DNA of 11,814 nt from Bacteroidales bacterium (GTDB lineage: Bacteria > Bacteroidota > Bacteroidia > Bacteroidales > UBA932): positions 1 to 11,814 of the forward strand of contig SFPH01000005.1 in NCBI GenBank assembly GCA_004552115.1. The letters run 5' to 3'. The notes below the pieces were generated by a model. The model searched no databases and had not been told where the DNA came from. It saw nothing but the letters and a program-made list of their open reading frames with translations. How positions within the stretch are numbered: the stretch's first letter is position 1; each line of letters begins with the position of its first letter. Positions 7,090 through 11,814 of the stretch are shown here, in pieces. The translations under genes and the position numbers were made by a program.

Positions 7090-8679
7090 TCATTCCTCAC
7101 CCACAATTTCAGCCATCCTCAGCAGGGTTGTTATCGAAGAACAGGTGCAGTTGTACCAGAAGGAGCGGGTCTTGTTTCTCTTCGGGCTGTATAACTTCCA
7201 GGTAGTCGGAATCTTGCCATCGGTAGGATCCTGAACGACAGTGATGTTGTCGATAAGCGCCTTTGCCTTCGCGAATGCAAGCCTGTCGCCGGTGGCTTCG
7301 TAAAGGTCGAGATATGCGTTGGCGACATTGCAGGAGCTGGCGTCCACCGGCATCTGGTAGCGATGCTGCTCATAGACGCACGGAGGGCAGATGACGCGTA
7401 TGCCGTTCCCGTCAGGGAGGGCGTTCCAATGAACGAACTGGTCTTCGCTCAACCGTATGAGGTCGCGTGCATCTTCGATTTCGGCAGGAGTCGGCTTGCT
7501 TCTGAGTATATATGAAGCATAGGGAGCGGCGGTGCAGTTCGTCAGGTTCTCGTATGGATGTACGTCGGCTACATTGACATCCTCGAACTGTCCGGTGAGG
7601 TCGAATGTTTCGAGAGCAACTTCCTTCATCCACTTTTCGGCCTTTGACTTCATCTCGTCGAGGCCTTCGGCGCCGTAGTCATCCTGAAGCCTTCGGATAA
7701 AGTTCAGGACAGGATGGAGCATCGCCCCCACTTCGTTGACCGGCTCCCCGGTAGCGAAATCGACCTTGATCGGGAAAGAGCCGTCCTCGTTCTGTATCCT
7801 GGCGTATGTACCTGCAATCTTGAGAGCGCGGTCAAGGTAGAGTTCGTCGCCGGTCACATCATAGAGGTCAAGGAAGGCGTTTCCCGCATAGCAGGCGTCC
7901 ATAGTCATAGTCTTGCCAATGTTCCAGGGCTTCCTGGATGCTACGAGCCTGCCGTAATATGTAGGCGGGAAGAACTCCAGCGGGTCGCCTTCGGGACGGC
8001 TCTGATCAATGAGGAAACGAGCCGCATTCTTTGCAATCGCGATTGCCTCTTCTCTCTTTGACGGAATATATTTCGCAATCCTGGTCTCGATGCGGATCAG
8101 CCCTCCCACAATCTTGTTCGCATAGGTGTAATGAGGATATGCGAGGGTGTCCGGAGTGACAGAGTCAAGCCAGGCCTTTGTAGCCTCGGAGTTGTGGACA
8201 TAGAGGGCAGCCATCATTGCCGCCTCGCGATATGGACGTACATTGTCATTGTACGGCCCCTCAAATGGGAAATCACGGAGAAATGACCTCGTATAGACGG
8301 TATCCAGCCGCTGTCCGTCAGCATCCAGAGCCAATACCGTGAGGTCCACCATAGACGGCGGAATCGAAGCCCAGACCGGGGAAAGATCCGCTGTCGGTTC
8401 CGTCGCCGTGAAGGACCACTGGCCATCACCCTCCTGCTGTCTGATGTCGAAACGGTATTTCGCAGCCCCTTCCACAGCCGCTATTTCAAATGCAGGGGCA
8501 TATATGAACTTCCTGCTGTAGCCGTTCCAGCACGGATTCCTGCCTTCCGCGGCAGGTCTGATCGGTTCAAGATACTCCTTTGCCGCCTTTCTGTTGAGTA
8601 CCGCGAATTCATTCCGGCAGCAACCCTGCCCGAAGATGCAGAGCGCCGCCACGCTGACGATGATGATTGCCTTTTTCAT
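7090..8679 (-). CDS. Secreted lipoprotein with a probable (alpha/alpha)6 toroid, enzyme of unknown specificity
   Basis: This is a 529-residue protein. MKKAIIIVSVAALCIFGQGCC is a lipoprotein-like signal, with C20 as the probable lipidated residue, although Gly at -3 makes the lipobox non-classical. Residues about 45-135 look like a beta-sandwich domain. The rest is helical with repeated toroid hairpins: ACYAGNAFLDLYDVTGDELYLDRAL (near 262-286, split as ACYAGNAFLDLYDV and TGDELYLDRAL) is echoed by CNVANAYLDLYEATGDRLAF at 450-469, and each is followed by DGSFP or DGKIPTTW. This is the pattern of six-hairpin glycosidases and glucuronyl epimerase-like proteins. I cannot assign a glycoside hydrolase or lyase family. 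The C-terminal part is cysteine-rich: C382, C431, C434, C450, C511 and C513 (CPPC and CTC). I start at ATG 8677-8679; an in-frame ATG at 8748 would put 23 residues before the signal peptide. It is the first gene of the - strand run. Its neighbours suggest sugar metabolism. Confidence 0.72.
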   Translation of the reverse strand: MKKAIIIVSVAALCIFGQGCCRNEFAVLNRKAAKEYLEPIRPAAEGRNPCWNGYSRKFIYAPAFEIAAVEGAAKYRFDIRQQEGDGQWSFTATEPTADLSPVWASIPPSMVDLTVLALDADGQRLDTVYTRSFLRDFPFEGPYNDNVRPYREAAMMAALYVHNSEATKAWLDSVTPDTLAYPHYTYANKIVGGLIRIETRIAKYIPSKREEAIAIAKNAARFLIDQSRPEGDPLEFFPPTYYGRLVASRKPWNIGKTMTMDACYAGNAFLDLYDVTGDELYLDRALKIAGTYARIQNEDGSFPIKVDFATGEPVNEVGAMLHPVLNFIRRLQDDYGAEGLDEMKSKAEKWMKEVALETFDLTGQFEDVNVADVHPYENLTNCTAAPYASYILRSKPTPAEIEDARDLIRLSEDQFVHWNALPDGNGIRVICPPCVYEQHRYQMPVDASSCNVANAYLDLYEATGDRLAFAKAKALIDNITVVQDPTDGKIPTTWKLYSPKRNKTRSFWYNCTCSSITTLLRMAEIVGEE

Positions 8680-8817
8680 TTTCCGGATATATTGCCTTAT
8701 CTGTAAATAATGAGCCAAGATAATCAAATATTTCCCAACCTTTTTCATCTTTGCTCCGTCTAACTATTGAAAGCGCCCGAAAACGGACGGATATGTTAAA
8801 CATTAATATTTTCAATT
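8680..8817. promoter_or_regulatory. Divergent intergenic region with weak promoter-like boxes
   Basis: This 138-base spacer must drive the - strand lipoprotein operon and the + strand sigma-factor operon. On the + strand, CATCTTTG at 8746-8753 is one mismatch from TAnnTTTG and would leave a leader of about 60 bases. On the - strand, AATATTTG at 8725-8732 is also one mismatch away, with a leader of about 40 bases. Neither has a convincing -33 TTTG at normal spacing. No strong inverted repeat is visible. Confidence 0.3.
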
Positions 8818-9243
8818 ATGAGAGATATCATTGTCCCTATTGGAATCTGTGTGGTACTGCCAGTTATGCTTGTATGGCTTGTTACAAGAGTACGCAGAAA
8901 TGAAATTGACAAAAAAACGGAGGTCATGCTCAAGGCCATCGAGTCGGGAGCCACAATCGACAGCGATTTGTTCAAGGAAGCTCCGAAAAAGCGGAAAAGC
9001 ACGAAGGAACGCCTTCTGAACCGCCTGATCTGCGGTTGCGCGGCATCCATTATAGGCGCCGCCCTGACTGCCATCGGCATCATACCATGGATGACATTGG
9101 AGGATGACACCTTCGCTCCGTTACTGATCTTCGGTGGTATTTCCCTTGCGGTCGGAATAGCTCTTTTCATAGGTTTCTTTGTGGGCCGCAAGATGCTGGC
9201 AAAAGAAATAGAGGCAGAAGAGAAGTCTCTGGAGCAGGAATAA
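8818..9243 (+). CDS. DUF6249-like small membrane protein
   Basis: This is a 141-residue inner-membrane protein. TM1 is about 4-24 (IVPIGICVVLPVMLVWLV), followed by a charged cytoplasmic-looking segment of about 25-68 (TRVRRNEIDKKTEVMLKAIESG and KKRKSTKERL). TM2 is about 71-92 and TM3 about 100-124, with an acidic tail. The segment EVMLKAIESGATIDSDLF resembles the conserved part of DUF6249 proteins, which are often encoded next to ECF sigma factors in Bacteroidales. It is 25 bases upstream of the sigma-factor gene on the same strand, so it is probably first in a three-gene operon. Its molecular function is unknown. A sensor or regulator role for the sigma factor is an inference from order alone. 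Confidence 0.8.
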   Translation: MRDIIVPIGICVVLPVMLVWLVTRVRRNEIDKKTEVMLKAIESGATIDSDLFKEAPKKRKSTKERLLNRLICGCAASIIGAALTAIGIIPWMTLEDDTFAPLLIFGGISLAVGIALFIGFFVGRKMLAKEIEAEEKSLEQE

Positions 9244-9268
9244 GCAATCTTCAAATTACCTGACGCAA

Positions 9269-9751
9269 ATGACCCAGGAGCGTTTCATAGACCTCGTCAG
9301 GTCCGAGCAGGAATCCCTCAGGCGATTTCTGCTTGCCTTGTGTGGCGGAGATGCGCCCCTGGCTGATGACATTGCCCAAGACGCGCTGGTCCGTGCCTAC
9401 GTCGCATCCGCTTCGTTTTCAGGGCTGTCAAAGTTCAGCACCTGGCTATTCCGTATCGCATATAACTGTTATGTGGACCAGTGCCGCAAGCCAAAGTTGG
9501 ACACTGTCTCTCCGGATACAAGACAAGCACTGTCCGTTCCTGCCGATGACGAGACGGACTCCGGATTCAGACATCAGAGACTGTATCAGGCACTGGAGTC
9601 CCTTCCGGAGAAAGAAAAGGCATCCATTGTACTGCACTATTTCGAAGACCGGAGCATCAGGGAAATATCTTCCATACTGCAGATACCTCAGGGCACGGTG
9701 AAATATTACCTGTCCACCGGTCGGAATCACCTCAAATCCATACTGCAATGA
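9269..9751 (+). CDS. ECF-type RNA polymerase sigma factor
   Basis: This 160-residue sigma-70 family factor directs RNA polymerase to a specific set of promoters. Region 2 is at about 17-74 (LADDIAQDALVRAY, then FSTWLFRIAYNCYVDQCRK), including the usual region 2.1-2.4 core and -10-recognition residues. A short acidic linker of about 75-104 follows (DDETDS). Region 4 is at about 108-159 (LESLPEKEKASIVLHYFEDRSI, written here as LESLPEKEKA and IVLHYFEDRS), with a helix-turn-helix at EISSILQIPQGTVKYYLSTG. There is no region 3, so it is ECF class. The stop overlaps the next start by 4 bases (ATGA), which implies translational coupling with the small membrane protein downstream. It is not next to a FecR-like anti-sigma factor or SusCD genes, so it is unlikely to be a classic polysaccharide-locus ECF. 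Its targets are unknown; autoregulation is plausible but no matching promoter pair is seen. Confidence 0.93.
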   Translation: MTQERFIDLVRSEQESLRRFLLALCGGDAPLADDIAQDALVRAYVASASFSGLSKFSTWLFRIAYNCYVDQCRKPKLDTVSPDTRQALSVPADDETDSGFRHQRLYQALESLPEKEKASIVLHYFEDRSIREISSILQIPQGTVKYYLSTGRNHLKSILQ

Positions 9752-10107
9752 AGAATACAGACATAGAATCGATACTCCGGGACAGCAGACCTCAGGTACA
9801 GGACAATCCCGCATTCCTGCTCGAGGTACAGCAGAAGATGCGTGCTGTGGAAGGAATCAAGAAGGAGGTTGACAGGCAGAGAAAATCCGGAAGGAGGGCC
9901 CTGGCCCTGGCCCTCGCCTGCGGTCTCATCCTAGGAGGCGCCGCAGTGTACCTTGCCTGCCTGTACCCTGCTGAAATCAACGCAATCAGCGAAGGCATCC
10001 TTTCGTCTGCAAGACGGTTTTTCGAGTCATACAAACAGTACCTTATGCTACCGATTGCCGGATGCGGCATTGCCCTGGGCATAATCCTCGGACGGCAGAA
10101 AGCATAG
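9748..10107 (+). CDS. Small two-helix membrane protein, putative anti-sigma partner
   Basis: This is a 119-residue protein. A soluble N-terminus (about 1-48: IESILRDSRPQVQDNPAFLL, then EVQQKMRAVEGIKKEVDR) is followed by a basic stop-transfer patch (RQRKSGRR), TM1 at about 51-72, a short loop, and TM2 at about 99-115 ending GRQKA. The start overlaps the sigma-factor stop (ATGA), the typical arrangement for a membrane anti-sigma factor that binds its sigma through a cytoplasmic N-terminal helix region. It lacks the HxxxCxxC zinc motif of ZAS anti-sigma factors and has no FecR domain, so the role is inferred from topology and coupling only. It ends 11 bases before the convergent ATPase gene, with no hairpin terminator in the gap. 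Confidence 0.75.
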   Translation: MKNTDIESILRDSRPQVQDNPAFLLEVQQKMRAVEGIKKEVDRQRKSGRRALALALACGLILGGAAVYLACLYPAEINAISEGILSSARRFFESYKQYLMLPIAGCGIALGIILGRQKA

Positions 10108-10118
10108 TCGGCCTCTTG

Positions 10119-11438
10119 TCAAATGTCCTCCAGAGAAACACCTTTCTGAGTTACAGTGTAGTTCTTGAACTCGCCAGTGGCGCGAGTGAAAGCTGCTATC
10201 TTACCGTTCAGGAGTTCCGGGTCGTAGTTCTCAATCTTGCGTTTGACTTCGATGAAGAGAGCTTGCTTGTCAAGTTCGTTTTCTGCAACGATGTCAATTT
10301 CATTTTCCCCTTTGCGATCCCACCAGCTGCCGATGCGGGTGTATATTTTGCTTTCGATGAGGACGCGTTTGAAGTAGCGTTCAAGCATCAGTCCGGAGAA
10401 TGTCTCGTAGTCGCGATTGATGATGGTCTTTAATGCGTCGTAGTTCTCGATCTCAAGCATATAGTTGTACTTGTATATGAAGCGGAACCAGAATGTGAAG
10501 AAGTTGTCTTCAATCGTATATCGGACATTCTTGTTTGAGCTTTTTTCAAAGATCGGCTGTTTCTTGCTGATCAACTCATATTCATTCTCAAGTTTTGTAA
10601 GGTAGCCACCGATTTCCTTGCCGATGATATTCTCAATCTCCGAGCGTGTGGTCTTGCCTCGTGCAATTGCTGAAAGGATTGAGAAGTATATGCCATAGTC
10701 TTTGCCGAATTCCTCAATGAGAATGGCTTTGCCTTCGCCCAGGAATATTGAGTCTGACTTGATGATCTGATTGAGCATCTTTGTTTTTGTTGTGGCTCCT
10801 GCATCTATGAGCAACTGGACATATTTAGCAACTCCACCTGTAAATGAGTAGAGAGCAAGCAAGTCTTCTGGAGTGTAATCCGGGTTATATTCTGCCATTA
10901 TCTCCTTCAGTACTGCAGGAGTAAACGGTTTTATTGACATGAAACGTGTCTGGCGATTGTACAACGGCTCCTTCTTATCTTTGAATATCTTTGTCATCAT
11001 TGAGTAGATGGAACCGCAGACTATGAGGTTGATGTGAGCCATAGTATGATACTTATCCCAGATACGCTGCATGTCGCTATAGACAGATTTGTTTACCTTG
11101 AAGAACTCCTGGAACTCATCAATGAACAAAGTAATCGGACGTTCTATGGAGAGTTTCATAAGGTATTCGAAGATTTCAGGAAAGCGCTCTACTTTACCCA
11201 TTGTCGGTATGCCTAACTTGGTTTCAATCTCAAGGAGGTAGTCAGAGCATAAATCGCTTTCAGCTTTGCGGGCCACAAAGAAATATAGTATTTGCTGGTC
11301 TTCATATGCTTTCCATACAAGGTGAGTCTTACCGATACGACGACGACCGGTGATTACTGTGAATTGAGCGTTATTCTTCGATAACTCCTGAATCTCTTTG
11401 AGAGATGCTATCTCTTCTGTTCTGTCAAAAAATCTCAT
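10119..11438 (-). CDS. Archaeal-type AAA/STAND ATPase with C-terminal DUF234 nuclease-like domain
   Basis: This is a 439-residue cytoplasmic protein. The N-terminal ATPase domain (about 1-235) has a Walker A GRRRIGKT (31-38), a Walker B with hydrophobic strand LFIDEFQ (104-110), and a sensor-like strand INLIVCGS (136-143) ending in a polar residue. Next comes a winged-helix-like segment of about 245-320. The C-terminal DUF234 domain (about 320-439) holds a PD-(D/E)xK-like signature: GENEIDIVAE (377-386, E380 and D382), then FIEVKRK (395-401, E397 and K399). Such proteins are multicopy in many Bacteroidales and are of uncertain function, possibly mobile or defensive. The gene is more AT-rich and has a different codon choice from the neighbouring operons, consistent with acquisition. 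The start at ATG 11436-11438 has no Shine-Dalgarno site. The whole coding frame is intact. Confidence 0.88.
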   Translation of the reverse strand: MRFFDRTEEIASLKEIQELSKNNAQFTVITGRRRIGKTHLVWKAYEDQQILYFFVARKAESDLCSDYLLEIETKLGIPTMGKVERFPEIFEYLMKLSIERPITLFIDEFQEFFKVNKSVYSDMQRIWDKYHTMAHINLIVCGSIYSMMTKIFKDKKEPLYNRQTRFMSIKPFTPAVLKEIMAEYNPDYTPEDLLALYSFTGGVAKYVQLLIDAGATTKTKMLNQIIKSDSIFLGEGKAILIEEFGKDYGIYFSILSAIARGKTTRSEIENIIGKEIGGYLTKLENEYELISKKQPIFEKSSNKNVRYTIEDNFFTFWFRFIYKYNYMLEIENYDALKTIINRDYETFSGLMLERYFKRVLIESKIYTRIGSWWDRKGENEIDIVAENELDKQALFIEVKRKIENYDPELLNGKIAAFTRATGEFKNYTVTQKGVSLEDI

Positions 11439-11456
11439 GTTAATGATTTATAGATG

Positions 11457-11486
11457 CGAAACAGCGGTTTCCGAAATGGTGGTTTC
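11457..11486 (-). repeat. Tandem 15-bp hairpin repeats in the ATPase leader
   Basis: On the - strand, GAAACCACCATTTCG (11486-11472) is followed directly by GAAACCGCTGTTTCG (11471-11457); 12 of 15 positions agree. Each unit is itself an inverted repeat (GAAA with TTTC, or GAAAC with GTTTC), so the RNA can form two small adjacent hairpins or one larger one. They lie between the candidate -7 box and the ATPase start. Confidence 0.65.
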
Positions 11487-11493
11487 GTAAATG

Positions 11494-11501
11494 CAAATAT
11501 A
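11494..11501 (-). promoter_or_regulatory. Candidate -7 box TATATTTG for the ATPase gene
   Basis: TATATTTG on the - strand matches TAnnTTTG exactly and would give a leader of about 50 bases that contains the tandem hairpins. A TTTG lies upstream, but only 13 bases away rather than about 20, so the -33 element is unconvincing. Confidence 0.45.
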
Positions 11502-11814
11502 ATGAAAGAAATGTCAAATATGAATGAAGAAGATTTCGAAAATATGTCAAATCAATTTGATAGTATGATGGGTGCTATAGAAGGCTCTAATGAACTTGGC
11601 GGATTAGATGATGATGACGATTTAGATAAGCCTAATAGCATAGGTAACATATTTGGTAACATTTTACCTTTCGCAAAAAATAAAAAAGATGATGCAGGAA
11701 ATACAAAAGACAATAAAAACAAAAAAAATAAAAAGACAAAATATTTGAATTGCAGAGAACCAACGAGCAGATGGGGCGGCTGCTGTCAAAAATACCGCCC
11801 GAAGTGTTGGAAGA
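11502..11814 (+). pseudogene. AT-rich frame resembling the N-terminal linker of a ClpA/ClpC-like unfoldase, apparently interrupted
   Basis: An open frame from ATG 11502 runs off the right edge; ATG 11511 and 11520 are also possible starts. It begins MKEMSNMNEEDFENMSNQFD, continues with an acidic run (GGLDDDDDLDKP), then GNIFGNILPFAKNKK, a Lys/Asn-rich stretch and KKTKYLN. An acidic or Gly/Phe linker leading to K-T-x-Y/F-L is how the first AAA domain begins in many Bacteroidetes Clp ATPases. After KTKYLN the frame turns into implausible sequence (CREPTSRWGGCC) and the bases become GC-richer, so the gene seems cut near 11750. A frameshift, element junction, deletion or assembly join could explain this. 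The Clp resemblance is from memory of the family and no AAA motif is reached before the break. It is divergent from the ATPase gene. Confidence 0.35.
11732..11814 (+). CDS. Partial reading frame of unknown protein at the right edge
   Basis: In the frame one base behind the Clp-like frame, the sequence after a TAA at 11729-11731 reads KDKIFELQRTNEQMGRLLSK and then IPPEVLE to the edge. From about 11750 this looks like a natural helical protein, unlike the other two frames. Possible starts are TTG 11750 or ATG 11770. It could be the beginning of a new gene, part of an insertion element, or the continuation of the preceding frame after a shift. I do not recognise the family. Confidence 0.3.

Noticed and set aside
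10108..10118. Bidirectional terminator between the convergent sigma operon and the ATPase gene
   Set aside because: The gap is only 11 bases and has no inverted repeat or T-run. Any terminator must lie within the coding ends and is not evident.
10118..11519. Heptamer GTCAAAT at 10118-10124 and again at 11513-11519, on both sides of the ATPase gene, as a possible target-site duplication
   Set aside because: Seven bases in AT-rich DNA are easily found by chance (another near copy lies at about 11546). No terminal inverted repeats accompany the two copies, and one overlaps the ATPase stop codon.
1..11814. CRISPR arrays, tRNA or rRNA genes
   Set aside because: No regularly spaced repeats and no tRNA-like or rRNA-like conserved stretches were seen. 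Gene spacing leaves no gap longer than about 140 bases.

Overview
This window looks like a chromosomal piece from a member of the Bacteroidales. The evidence is a TonB-dependent receptor with an N-terminal carboxypeptidase-regulatory-like domain, promoter boxes of the Bacteroidetes form TAnnTTTG, weak or absent Shine-Dalgarno sites, a DUF6249-like membrane protein beside an ECF sigma factor, and an archaeal-type ATPase/DUF234 gene of the kind that is multicopy in this order. The genus cannot be fixed by reading alone. The middle of the window (about 230-10100) is moderately GC-rich with dense genes. The two ends and the ATPase gene are visibly more AT-rich.

Layout. (1) 2-172: the AT-rich 3' end of an unrecognised gene on the + strand. 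(2) 234-8679, all on the - strand and tightly packed, read from right to left: a probable (alpha/alpha)6-toroid lipoprotein of unknown activity, a Bcp-type peroxiredoxin, a cardiolipin synthase-like phospholipase D, a LacX/GalM-type aldose 1-epimerase, an anaerobic sulfatase-maturating-type radical SAM/SPASM enzyme, a small His-rich secreted protein and a 770-residue TonB-dependent receptor. The first five are joined by a 4-base overlap or gaps of 15-50 bases and probably form an operon. The last two look like a separable module: they have their own -7-like box and a 21-bp perfect palindrome between them. (3) 8818-10107, + strand: a DUF6249-like membrane protein, an ECF sigma factor and a two-helix membrane protein that is probably its partner. 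(4) 10119-11438, - strand: an AAA/STAND ATPase with a C-terminal DUF234 nuclease-like domain, ending 11 bases from the sigma operon. Its leader consists of two tandem hairpin repeats. (5) 11502-11814, + strand: an AT-rich acidic/Lys-rich reading frame resembling the N-terminal linker of a ClpA/ClpC-like unfoldase. It appears to break near 11750 into GC-richer sequence in a different frame.

How the genes may work together. The His-rich protein and the receptor suggest an uptake system for a metal or metal complex at the outer membrane, possibly under a palindrome-binding regulator. The toroid lipoprotein, mutarotase and radical SAM maturase fit glycan use (possibly sulfated glycans), but no sulfatase, SusC/SusD pair or recognisable glycosidase is present. 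Bcp and Cls add peroxide defence and membrane lipid synthesis. The sigma-factor triplet is a self-contained envelope-linked regulatory unit. The least explained parts are the toroid lipoprotein, the palindrome, the hairpin leader of the ATPase gene and the broken frame at the right end.
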